A stretch of 48,225 nucleotides of DNA from Microcoleus sp. FACHB-831 (GTDB lineage: Bacteria > Cyanobacteriota > Cyanobacteriia > Cyanobacteriales > FACHB-T130), in NCBI RefSeq assembly GCF_014695585.1, contig NZ_JACJON010000066.1:1-48225 (forward strand). Reading direction: 5' to 3'. Both the position numbers and the translations under genes were made by a program. Position 1 is the first letter of the stretch. Each line of letters starts with the position of its first letter. The notes beneath the pieces were generated by a model. That model saw only the letters and a program-made list of their open reading frames with translations, was not told where the DNA came from and made no database searches. Of this stretch, positions 20,239 through 27,488 are shown piece after piece.

Positions 20239-21360
20239 AGTAGGTAGGCAGGATTAAGTTTAAGATAGAAAAGCCCCATCTCCAGATGAAAATGCCTGTA
20301 GCAATACGAGTGGTTCTCAACGATGAAGAAGATCGAACATTGAGCGAGTTGCGAGTTGCGACTCATGTGCCCCAACGAACTCGTGACCGCGCCCACATAG
20401 TACGGTTGAACGCTCAAGGCTGGAAGGCGCCTGCCATTGCCGAGATATTTGAGTGCTGTGAGCATACAGTGCGAGCAACGCTCAGACGGTGGCAGCAGTT
20501 GGGACTGGGTGGATTGTGGGATGCTCCGGGACGGGGAGACAAACCCAGGTGGCAGGTAGCAGACCTGGACTATTTGGAGCAGTGCTTAGAGCAGGAACCT
20601 CGTACCTACAACAGTCAACAATTGGCACAGAAGCTGGAGCAGGAACGGCAGGTGAAGTTGAGTGCTGACCGAATTCGACGGTTATTAAAAAAAAGGGCTG
20701 GCGATGGAAACGCACCCGCCACAGCCATAAACACAAGCAAGACCGAATTGCCAAAGCCATCAAGCAAGGAGACTTTGACACGTTAAAACAGGCTGAACAG
20801 GAAGGGCACCTGATCTTGAAATACCTTGACGAGTCGGGGTTTTGTCTGTGGAGTCCAGTGAGTTATAGCTATAGTCGGATTGGCGAGCAAAAGCGGATTG
20901 AACAAACTCTGCAACGGTTTGGCAGACGGATCAGCATTTTAGGAGTGTGGCAACCGGACGAGCAGTTTGACTATGCCTTAGCTCAAGGGGGATTTAAGAC
21001 GCAAAGCTATCTCAAAGTGATGAATTGGCAAGCACAGAAGGCGGCACAAACCCTGGCCCAGACAGGGCAAATAACTGTGATTGTGCAAGATAATGGATCG
21101 ATTCACACCAGCCAAGCGGCTCAAGCGCAGTGGTCTAACTGGCAACAGCAGGGTTTATTCCTGTTCATGCTGCCGAAATATTGCTCCGAGATGAATGACA
21201 TTGAAACCCAATGGCATCAACTTAAAACTCATGAAATTGCCGGACAGATGTTCGACAATGAATATGACTTAGCTGTTGCAGTGATAGATGGAATGACAGC
21301 CCGTAGTAAACGAGGTGGATATACACTGGAGCGTTTTAAGTTTAATTCCGCCTAGCTACT
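20239..21360 (+). mobile_element. IS630-family insertion sequence, complete, about 1.12 kb
   Basis: The element is flanked by TA on both sides (20237-20238 and 21361-21362), the target duplication expected of IS630/Tc1/mariner elements. The terminal inverted repeats begin AGTAGGTAGGC on the left and, read from the right end inward, AGTAGCTAGGC; 21 of the first 28 positions match. The interior holds one transposase in two overlapping frames. Both ends and the catalytic residues are intact, so the element may still be active. Confidence 0.9.
20286..21355 (+). CDS. IS630-family transposase made by -1 frameshift
   Basis: The first frame (20286-20786) encodes a helix-turn-helix DNA-binding part, including RTRDRAHIVRLNAQGWK. 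The second frame covers the DDE catalytic part with LKYLDESGF, VIVQDNGSIH and EMNDIETQWHQLK, supplying the Asp, Asp and Glu. The frames join at eight A residues (20687-20694) in which the heptamer A-AAA-AAA sits in phase with the first frame, the classic slippery site. A shift by -1 there continues as KGWRWKRTRHSHKHKQD and gives one product of about 356 residues, normal for the family. Without the shift, translation ends at 20786 after an out-of-frame tail. I therefore read it as programmed frameshifting and not as decay; a one-base sequencing error in the A-run cannot be excluded. Confidence 0.88.
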
Positions 21361-21635
21361 TATGGCAATTTAATTCTGAGTATACTGGCATAATTCGCTA
21401 TTACAGCGTGTTGCAAGGTGAAGAAGAAATTTTGTTTGAGTGGAAAGAAAAGTCAGAAAGGACAATTCTTATAAAGACTATCGATTCCGAAGATACTAGC
21501 GATGCTGATGAGTGGGAGACGGTGGAATATGATTTCAAGCTTGTACAACATGATGAAGGAACTGAAGTAGGTATGGTTCAAGTAGGTAGCGAACATTTTT
21601 GGCTGTGTCTCTATCCACTTAGATTTATCGGTTGA

Positions 21636-21970
21636 TTTCATATATTACAAGTTTCAATAAGCTAGTTTTTTGTAGGGCGGGACCTGCTCGGATAAGCCCG
21701 AAAAGCTTATAAGATATTTTGTGGGCGATTCCGGACTATAAATGACAATGCTGCTGACATCGGATGTCCAAATTTACCCTCGGCGGGCAAATTTGCAACT
21801 GTCCAACTGCGGGGAAATTTATAAAATTTATAAATTTCCCCAAATGCTGCAAATTGTCGCATTTAGATACCATCCGGGTATCGGCGATCCACATCGCGGT
21901 TTTAGATAAATTTCTGATAATTTGTGTTGACCTCCGCCCACAGATAGAGATAGAATTACGAAGTATTGAA
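21636..21970. repeat. 335-bp stretch with a perfect 31-bp palindrome at 21811-21841
   Basis: No convincing gene lies here. At 21811-21841 a perfect palindrome has arms GGGGAAATTTATAAA and TTTATAAATTTCCCC around a single A. Outside it the symmetry continues less perfectly, with CAAATTTGCA on the left and TGCAAATTG on the right. The whole could be a miniature mobile element or a structured RNA region just upstream of the riboswitch. A 71-codon frame across it is probably chance. Confidence 0.65.
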
Positions 21971-22131
21971 GGGGAGTAGCTGCTAGCTCAGAATTTAGCT
22001 AGCCCATCTGAGTCAACACGCTGGCGATGAGCCTGGTTCAGATGACAAGTTTTTAAGCACTTGGGAGCGAGACCTTCACCGAGTTCACATCTGATGATGT
22101 GAGATTCTGGTGAAGTGTAATAGCTCTCCTC
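21971..22131 (+). promoter_or_regulatory. yybP-ykoY manganese riboswitch
   Basis: The sequence opens with GGGGAGTAGCT and closes with AGCTCTCCTC; these pair as P1 with one bulged U and one G-U pair. Inside are a GTCAACA segment and GAGACCTTCACC, followed later by GGTGAAG. These are hallmarks of the yybP-ykoY aptamer, which binds Mn2+ where its two loops meet. The gene right after it encodes a TMEM165/GDT1-type manganese exporter, a known partner of this riboswitch class. No covariance search was possible. Confidence 0.85.
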
Positions 22132-22170
22132 AGAAGCTCGCATCAGAAGGGGTATCTAATTCTGAGGAGC
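22126..22170 (+). promoter_or_regulatory. Expression platform: anti-Shine-Dalgarno helix of the Mn riboswitch
   Basis: CTCCTCAGAA (22126-22135) is exactly complementary to TTCTGAGGAG (22160-22169), which contains the GAGGAG ribosome-binding site of the exporter gene. The first six bases of that arm also form the 3' strand of aptamer helix P1. The two helices exclude one another: with Mn2+ bound, P1 forms and the site is free; without it, the site is covered. This predicts translational switching on by Mn. Confidence 0.75.
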
Positions 22171-22177
22171 TAGAAGA

Positions 22178-22795
22178 GTGCTGACAGCTTTTACTGCGGG
22201 TTTATTACTAATCACGATTTCCGAGTTAGGCGATAAAACATTTTTTATTGCCGTAATTCTGGCAATGCGGCACTCCCGGCGGCTGGTATTTGTAGGCTCG
22301 CTCGCAGCATTGGCAGCGATGACTGTGTTATCTGTTCTAGTTGGGCAGGCAGTCTCGATTTTGCCCCAAACTTACATCCACCATGCTGAAATTGCTTTAT
22401 TTCTTGGCTTCGGGCTGAAGTTATTGTATGAAGCCAGTAAAATGCAACCTGGAAAAGAGTGTGAAGAAGCCGAAGAAGCACTTTCGGTGGTGAAGGAAGC
22501 TGAATTGAAAATGCCCAAGGTGAAAAGCAATCTGGCGGTTGTGGTAGAAGCGTTCGTGCTAACTTTTGTGGCGGAGTGGGGCGATCGCACCCAATTTGCG
22601 ACGATAGCGCTAGCAGCATCTAATTCGGCGCTGGGGGTAACGGCTGGGGCAATTATGGGGCATGCGATTTGTGCAGCGATCGCAGTTATGGGAGGGCGCC
22701 TGATTGCAGGGCGGATTTCCGAGAGAATGATGACAACGATCGGCGGTTGTCTATTTGTAATTTTTGGCGCGATCGCTGCCATGAAAGGGGCTTAA
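22178..22795 (+). CDS. TMEM165/GDT1 (UPF0016) family Mn2+ exporter
   Basis: 205 residues in one chain with about six membrane helices. Both family signature motifs are present: SELGDKT in the first helix (E16, G18, D19) and AEWGDRT in the second half, each supplying acidic residues for cation transport. A charged cytoplasmic loop (about 88-115, EECEEAEEALSVVKEAELK-like) separates the halves. In cyanobacteria these proteins (Mnx) move Mn2+ out of the cytoplasm, probably into the thylakoid lumen, preventing toxicity and supplying the oxygen-evolving complex. The start is GTG at 22178, fixed by GAGGAG 8 nt upstream. The Mn riboswitch directly ahead strongly supports the substrate. A palindromic terminator follows at 22908. 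Confidence 0.92.
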   Translation: MLTAFTAGLLLITISELGDKTFFIAVILAMRHSRRLVFVGSLAALAAMTVLSVLVGQAVSILPQTYIHHAEIALFLGFGLKLLYEASKMQPGKECEEAEEALSVVKEAELKMPKVKSNLAVVVEAFVLTFVAEWGDRTQFATIALAASNSALGVTAGAIMGHAICAAIAVMGGRLIAGRISERMMTTIGGCLFVIFGAIAAMKGA

Positions 22796-22907
22796 AAAGG
22801 CAAAAGAAAGCATTAGGAAGTGTAAAGAGTCGGCGATGAACAGTTTCTGCCTTAGTTTACTCACCGACTTCAATTTGTCGAACGCTCCTTTTTCCCCTTT
22901 GCCCTCG

Positions 22908-22928
22908 TTCCCAGGCAGAGCCTGGGAA
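22908..22928. terminator. Bidirectional palindromic terminator-like repeat, copy 1
   Basis: TTCCCAGGC and GCCTGGGAA form a perfect 9-bp stem around AGA. It lies between the convergent 3' ends of the Mn exporter and the TPR protein. The surrounding CCCTCG...AATG context recurs inverted at 25302-25323, so this is a dispersed repeat used as a shared terminator. Confidence 0.65.
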
Positions 22929-22942
22929 TGCTTTTGCCTTTT

Positions 22943-23848
22943 TTAAGGAGCGGGTGCAGAGACAGAGGGAGAACTCGTAGGAGTTGGGGTTGCTGCCGGA
23001 GTTGATGTTGCTGCCGGAGTTGGTGTTGCTGCCGCCGCAGTAGGCGTTTCAGTGGCCATCTGTTTAATTTGGTCTTTGTACTGTGGTGGTGCCAGAGCAA
23101 CAGCCGTTGTGAACAGGGGTTTAGCTTCTGCGGCTTTGCCTAGTCGTTGTAAAACAATGGCTTTAGCTAAAACAGGGCGAAAGTCCTGTTTATTGGTTTT
23201 AACAGCCTCATCATAGATAGTCAGCGCTTCTGCAAAACGCTGCTCGTTGATGTAAACCTGACCTAGTAGTAGTTGGACTGAGGTAGTATCTATGCTGCCT
23301 GGTTGAACTTGATTAGTTTGCGTTGCTGTTTTCAAAGTGTCTTGAAGCAAACCGATAGCTGCTTCAGGGCGTTTTTGCTGTAGCAGCAGACTCACAAGAC
23401 CTTGTAAGGCATTCATGTCCCCCGGATTGGAAGTTAAGACCGAGCGATAAGCCGTAGCAGCAGCTTCGCGATCGCCTAGTTGCTGTTTAGCTTGAGCCAG
23501 CAAGACCATATACTCGGTCTGTTCGGGACTCAGCGCAGCTAACTTTTCCAGGGCATCAGTAGCACCTTTAAGGTCGCCCAGTTGCAACCGCACTTCTAAA
23601 AGACCGCGCAATGACGTTTTACTATCGGGTTCTCGCTGCAAAACCAGTTCGTAACCCTTAGCCTGATCTTGCAGGTCACTTTCTTTAACCCCGAGTTGCG
23701 TCGGCTTGGGTGCTGGTGTGCCAACAGCAGAGGGCTGATTTTCCTGAAGGACATTCCCCAGCAAAGGGAACAGGGAAACTCCTACAAACGTGACGAGTGC
23801 CAGTAGTAGGACAAGATTAACGATCCAGCGACCGCGCTTTTGGGACAC
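22943..23848 (-). CDS. Membrane-anchored TPR protein
   Basis: About 301 residues from the GTG at 23848, which has AAGG 7 nt upstream; an earlier GTG at 23872 would only add a polar octapeptide before the basic QKRGRW signal anchor. A single membrane segment (about 9-31) is followed by tetratricopeptide-like helices from about 65 to 245, e.g. LLEVRLQLGDLKGATDALEKL, with the Ala/Leu/Gly/Pro spacing of TPRs. The C-terminus (about 265-301) is a low-complexity Thr/Pro/Ala tail. TPR domains hold protein partners; the single anchor would put this one outside the cytoplasm or on the thylakoid lumen side. Many cyanobacteria carry such proteins, but I cannot name a function. Confidence 0.85.
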   Translation of the reverse strand: MSQKRGRWIVNLVLLLALVTFVGVSLFPLLGNVLQENQPSAVGTPAPKPTQLGVKESDLQDQAKGYELVLQREPDSKTSLRGLLEVRLQLGDLKGATDALEKLAALSPEQTEYMVLLAQAKQQLGDREAAATAYRSVLTSNPGDMNALQGLVSLLLQQKRPEAAIGLLQDTLKTATQTNQVQPGSIDTTSVQLLLGQVYINEQRFAEALTIYDEAVKTNKQDFRPVLAKAIVLQRLGKAAEAKPLFTTAVALAPPQYKDQIKQMATETPTAAAATPTPAATSTPAATPTPTSSPSVSAPAP

Positions 23849-24344
23849 ACAATTGCCTTGAACTCTTATCACATTATCAACCCAAAGCGGGAATTTGCTA
23901 GACGAAAACAGCGCGATCGCTGCCAGAATGTTTGCCGCATAAAGATTTCATCAAATAGTTTATGGGCGCGATCGCCTAAAAATTGCAGAAACTTTACGGA
24001 TCTACCAGTTCTAAGCCTGAATTCAGTAAAATGGGCAGGCTTGTTAGATAACCATCCGGCCTTTGTGCCTACCTACTCTGATAACTTCGGCGTATGTATT
24101 AGGGACGCGGTAAATCAGGTGGTTATTTCTGGCTAATATGCGTTGGTAGTTACCTTAGCAAAAGCTATCGCTACCATTGCTACATAGCTACAGAGTTAAG
24201 TGTTAAGTTCTGAGTATCGCACTTAGCAATTAGCAGTTAGCGCGATCGCTAATTGAAATATCGCTAAGCTCGGGAATTAATAACTCAACATCTGTTGCTA
24301 GGAAAATCCCATAATGGGATGTGTCTCCGCCGCGAGGAGTTTAT
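23849..24344. other. 496-bp divergent intergenic region
   Basis: The region lies between divergent starts and must hold promoters for both the TPR protein and the gene at 24345. It includes HIP1 octamers near 23912, 23969 and 24242. A 98-codon frame across 23840-24136 begins inside the TPR gene and lacks coding character, so I do not call it. Confidence 0.4.
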
Positions 24345-25295
24345 ATGAATCCTTCTTTGAATCGACCCTCAAAATTACCCAAGCCTTCTGCCGAACAGCC
24401 CCCCGAACCCCAAATTCAGGAGGCTGCCCCCAGTTCGGATACGACAGCAGAGATAGCCGCCGCTGATACTGAGGCTTCTATGCCTCCTCCTGATGCTGAT
24501 GCTGCGCTATCGACGACGCCAGAGCAAGCACGACAGCACCCCATTCCGCCACCGAGCGAACCCATGCAGTACCGAGCCATCGGACTGGTGAGGGGTCAAT
24601 ATATGCCTTCCGCAGAGCAATTTACGCGGGGCACGCTAGTGGCGGCGGATGATACTTTAATCGATGCGGTGCTACTGGGCCGAGTTATGAGCTTGGTGAA
24701 AAATCACCTAAGCTTAGACCAACCGCACCTCTGGGTAGTTTATCCCCGGACGCGACAAGAAGACGGCAAACTGCACGTCCAGATTGTGGGGGTTTGGGAG
24801 CCAGAAAGACTACAGCAACCAGCTGCTGCGTCTGAGGAATCGTCAAGCCTACCTGAAGTAAAGAGCGAAGAGCCAACTGTAAACGATGGCTATTTTTCAA
24901 TTCGCGGCGAAGCGATTTATCAGTCGCGCGATGAAGATAGCCTGATAATCAAGATTAGGCAGGCAGCCCGTAAGGGAGAGGATAAGCCCAAATTTTTTAA
25001 GTTAAAAATCACAGGTGCGATCGCTGAAAAAGCAGTCGGTCACTTCTGGGATTTACATATCCTCCGGGAAGGTAACTCGCTGGTAATTAAGCAGGCAAAC
25101 GACATTGCTGTTCTGCCCTCTAGCAAGAAAAAGCCGTTTAAAGGAGGAGGAAGGCGTCCAGGTGGGAGAGATAAGCCCTTCTCGTCACGCCCCACTAAGC
25201 CTGGTGATAAACCAACGCCAGTAAAACCAATAATACAGCGCCGAGAACCTCTTCCTAAGCCTGTTAAACGCAGTGCGCCAGAAAGTAAAACGTAA
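24345..25295 (+). CDS. Conserved cyanobacterial protein with disordered ends, unknown function
   Basis: 316 residues from the ATG at 24345, which has GAGGAG 6 nt upstream; a GTG at 24321 lies ahead of that site and is unlikely. Residues 1-80 are Pro/Ala/Ser-rich and acidic. A structured core (about 80-245) begins YRAIGLVRGQYMPS and includes DAVLLGRVMSLVKNHL, HLWVVYPRTRQEDGKLHV and YFSIRGEAIYQS, a mixed alpha/beta pattern. The last 60 residues are Lys/Arg/Pro/Gly-rich (KKKPFKGGGRRPGGRDK), a tail that could bind RNA or another acidic partner. The core resembles proteins I have seen only in cyanobacteria, annotated as hypothetical. It converges on the DUF39 gene, with a shared hairpin terminator between. 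Confidence 0.85.
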   Translation: MNPSLNRPSKLPKPSAEQPPEPQIQEAAPSSDTTAEIAAADTEASMPPPDADAALSTTPEQARQHPIPPPSEPMQYRAIGLVRGQYMPSAEQFTRGTLVAADDTLIDAVLLGRVMSLVKNHLSLDQPHLWVVYPRTRQEDGKLHVQIVGVWEPERLQQPAAASEESSSLPEVKSEEPTVNDGYFSIRGEAIYQSRDEDSLIIKIRQAARKGEDKPKFFKLKITGAIAEKAVGHFWDLHILREGNSLVIKQANDIAVLPSSKKKPFKGGGRRPGGRDKPFSSRPTKPGDKPTPVKPIIQRREPLPKPVKRSAPESKT

Positions 25296-25301
25296 ACACC
25301 A

Positions 25302-25323
25302 TTCCCAGGCTCCCGCCTGGGAA
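25302..25323. terminator. Bidirectional palindromic terminator-like repeat, copy 2
   Basis: TTCCCAGGC and GCCTGGGAA form a perfect 9-bp stem with loop TCCC, flanked by GAACGAGGGC. It is the inverted counterpart of the repeat at 22908 and again lies between two convergent genes (24345-25295 and 25380-26555). Confidence 0.65.
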
Positions 25324-25379
25324 CGAGGGCAAAAGAAAGAAGAATAAGAAAAATTTTTTCTTTTGCCTTTAGCCTTTAT

Positions 25380-26555
25380 TTAGTCGAGAGGAATCCTCTG
25401 ACCCCAGCTGTCTTGGGGTACAAAAGTCCTGTCCATTGGAATGACAGAAACAGGTTCGGTGAGGGTAAATTGGCCGTTTTCAATCCATTGCTTCAATTCC
25501 AAGGCAACTTGACGTGATAAGTAGATACTGGCTAACGGAGCTACCCGCACCGCTTTACCCTCAATCGTGATGCGCCCGGTCTTCAACTGGGCGTAACTCA
25601 CCAAGCCGAAGGTGGGACGGACGCGCCGGGGAATGGAGAAATCGACAACAGGCGCTACTATGTCCTTGTCTTGGACGGCACACTTAGCCACAACTTCCTC
25701 GTGTAAAACTGGGAGCGGCACGCCTACGCCCAGCATTAGAGATGGGCCGTAATTTTTGAAGTAGCAAGCCCTTACCCAACGGGCGTTCATCTGTTTAGCG
25801 TCTCCTATTAAGGCAAGCGTGGCAGATGGGCCGACTGGCGTCCGATTGGGCAAGCGCTTCTGTAAGGGAAAGTGTTGAGTGCCCTCCCAGGAAACGTAGC
25901 CGACGCCGCCGCCTAAGAAAATGCGACTGCCAATGCCAATTAGTTGCAAATCTGGGTCGTTTAGCAGGGGGGAGATGGCGCCCGTGTTTGAATAAACCCC
26001 ATTAGAGAGGCGGGGTTGCAGGGGGCCGAGGTAGGTAAAGAGGGGGCGATCGCCTCCATTAACTCCTACAATAAAATTTTGGTATAGATTGCGCGGATTG
26101 TATAAATAAAACTGGTTAATTGTGTCGCGGGTAATGGTTGTATCAAAGGATGCGCGGGGATAGCAGTCTGTTACTTGTCCTATGGCGCGTAACTGCACCG
26201 TTTTCCCAGCAATCAAATCTTGAATTACATGACCGCCGCCTCTTTCTCTGGATTCTTCCCCGTCTTCGGGAACTTGAGTCGCTCCCAAGTACAAATCCAC
26301 CGCACCGAAGCCAGAGTATGCTAGGACACCATCTAACCAACACTGACGAATTTTTATGGGTGGGTCGGTGTGTCCCAGGTTAATAATTGCACCTGATGAC
26401 TCCATAGGCTCAAAAGTGCCAGTTGTGATGACATCCACTTCCTTCGCGGTTTGGGTTACGCCAACTTCTACCACCCGTGCTTTTAGTTCGTCTACAGTCA
26501 GGACGGCGGCGCACTGGCGGCTGATTTTGTCGTTAATTTCGGCAATTGTTCGCAT
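25380..26555 (-). CDS. DUF39/HcyBio family protein, probable homocysteine biosynthesis sulfurtransferase
   Basis: 391 residues, soluble. Recognised from TTGTFEPMESSGAIINLGH, the cysteine segment QVTDCYPR, NPRNLYQNFIVGVNGG, GIGSRIFLGGGVGYV and GEGTQH-like WEGTQHFP, which fit the DUF39 (HcyBio) family. In methanogens and some anaerobes a member converts L-aspartate semialdehyde and sulfide to homocysteine; the Cys in TDCYPR is a candidate catalytic residue. In archaea a small NIL/ferredoxin partner often lies next to it; none is seen here. Whether the cyanobacterial protein catalyses the same reaction is inference. It begins 57 bp after the end of no co-directional partner: the Rpn nuclease gene upstream (26612-27454) is on the same strand and could be co-transcribed. 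Confidence 0.85.
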   Translation of the reverse strand: MRTIAEINDKISRQCAAVLTVDELKARVVEVGVTQTAKEVDVITTGTFEPMESSGAIINLGHTDPPIKIRQCWLDGVLAYSGFGAVDLYLGATQVPEDGEESRERGGGHVIQDLIAGKTVQLRAIGQVTDCYPRASFDTTITRDTINQFYLYNPRNLYQNFIVGVNGGDRPLFTYLGPLQPRLSNGVYSNTGAISPLLNDPDLQLIGIGSRIFLGGGVGYVSWEGTQHFPLQKRLPNRTPVGPSATLALIGDAKQMNARWVRACYFKNYGPSLMLGVGVPLPVLHEEVVAKCAVQDKDIVAPVVDFSIPRRVRPTFGLVSYAQLKTGRITIEGKAVRVAPLASIYLSRQVALELKQWIENGQFTLTEPVSVIPMDRTFVPQDSWGQRIPLD

Positions 26556-26611
26556 AGGGAAGTTTAGCTGTTGTGATTTGGCTGCATCGGTTTAGCGTGG
26601 CGCTCGCGTAC

Positions 26612-27454
26612 TTAGGAATTAGCGTCTAGCCACACAGTTAAATCATTTGCAGCGGAGAAATCTAACAGCGCCTCCGCCAACTCCTCCAACTGAAAAAGGG
26701 ATAACCCGCGAATGCGTTCTTCGAGATCGGGGGCGATCGCGCCAATTCGTCGCGGGAGTTGGCGCATAATCAGTGCTAACGCCTCCTCTTGCTTTCCTTG
26801 TTGCTTTCCTCGTTGCTCGCCCTTTTGAAGGATATCTTGATAAATTACAGATTCCTGCATAACTTCCTCTCTAAACAGCTCTTGAATCAGATTTTTTTCA
26901 AACCGCAAACCAGCCAGAACCTCTGCACAAGCCGAAATATTGCGTCGCTCGTCAGTTTCCTCGATCATATCCACCCGTGCGGCAACTTGCTCTAATAAAG
27001 TATTGGGCGAGTTGCTTCGAGCCAAAGTAGCGAAGGGTAGTAACGCAGGATTAGCCAGCAGTGGTGCGGGATTTTCCTCCCACATTCGCATAGCTCGATA
27101 TCCGTGTCTGGTGTTGGTGTCTAAATACTCATGCTTAAAAACAATCTCTGAAGTGGTTTGCTGTAAAAAAATCACCACCTGCTCGATTTGACACCCATAT
27201 TCCCGCTTTAGTCGGGTGTAGTAGTCGAGCATTCGGAAGTCAATAGGTGGATTAGATTGTGGCTGGGTTTGAAATTCTAGGTGGAGAATTTTGTTGCCAA
27301 TTTTGATAAATATGACAGAATCGGCGCGAATCGGATCTAGGCTGAGTTCAGTTTTCAGTACCTGGATGTCTGAGGTGCTGTCTGAAAGCAGCCAGCCGAC
27401 AAAATCCGCTGGATATTCTTCAGCCAGATATTTGCAAGTGTTGTCGTAAGCCAA
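26612..27454 (-). CDS. Rpn-family PD-(D/E)XK nuclease / DUF4351 protein
   Basis: 280 residues. Starts at TTG (27454), which gives the family's usual MAYDNTCKYLAE opening and has AAAGG 8 nt upstream. The N-terminal part holds a PD-(D/E)XK-like core: Asp in RADSVIFIK and Glu-x-Gln in LHLEFQTQ. The middle is helical. The C-terminus (about 215-275) is DUF4351-like, with EEALALIMRQLPRRIG and IRGLSLFQLEELAEALL. Rpn proteins (RpnA type in E. coli) are DNA endonucleases that raise RecA-independent recombination; cyanobacteria hold many copies. The family is often labelled as putative transposase, but no terminal repeats flank this gene. A Gln/Lys/Gly-rich stretch (KGEQRGKQQGKQ) links the two halves. 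Confidence 0.9.
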   Translation of the reverse strand: MAYDNTCKYLAEEYPADFVGWLLSDSTSDIQVLKTELSLDPIRADSVIFIKIGNKILHLEFQTQPQSNPPIDFRMLDYYTRLKREYGCQIEQVVIFLQQTTSEIVFKHEYLDTNTRHGYRAMRMWEENPAPLLANPALLPFATLARSNSPNTLLEQVAARVDMIEETDERRNISACAEVLAGLRFEKNLIQELFREEVMQESVIYQDILQKGEQRGKQQGKQEEALALIMRQLPRRIGAIAPDLEERIRGLSLFQLEELAEALLDFSAANDLTVWLDANS

Positions 27455-27488
27455 AGTAGATGCCTTTATTAATAATTAAATAAGAGTT

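Larger units (their letters stand above)
20104..21635 (+). pseudogene. Small gene split by IS630 insertion (halves 20104-20238 and 21363-21635)
   Basis: The left half has 45 codons from the ATG at 20104 to a codon ending in the TA at 20237-20238. The right half continues with TGG at 21363 and runs 90 codons to the stop at 21633. Removing the element and one TA copy joins the halves in the same frame with no stop, giving 135 residues. The joined product has alternating strands such as GKWSSLQGSFEV, EEEILFEWKEKSE and VEYDFKLVQHDEG, and looks like a small beta-sheet protein; I do not recognise its family. The right half reads as coding with no decay, so the insertion seems recent. An internal ATG at codon 12 could be the real start. 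Without excision, no full protein can be made. Confidence 0.8.

Noticed and set aside
20088-20465. 125-codon minus-strand frame across the IS630 left end
   Set aside because: It spans the element boundary and the antisense of both the split gene and the transposase.
20687-20694. Transposase frameshift taken as a decayed pseudogene
   Set aside because: The slippery heptamer is in phase, both frames are otherwise intact, and the joined product has normal length, so programmed frameshifting is the better reading.
21764-21979. 71-codon frame ahead of the riboswitch
   Set aside because: It runs through the perfect palindrome and into helix P1; the composition follows the palindrome and not a protein.
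26612-27454. Rpn gene taken as part of a mobile element
   Set aside because: No terminal repeats or target duplication flank it; the family is a chromosomal nuclease family often mislabelled as transposase.
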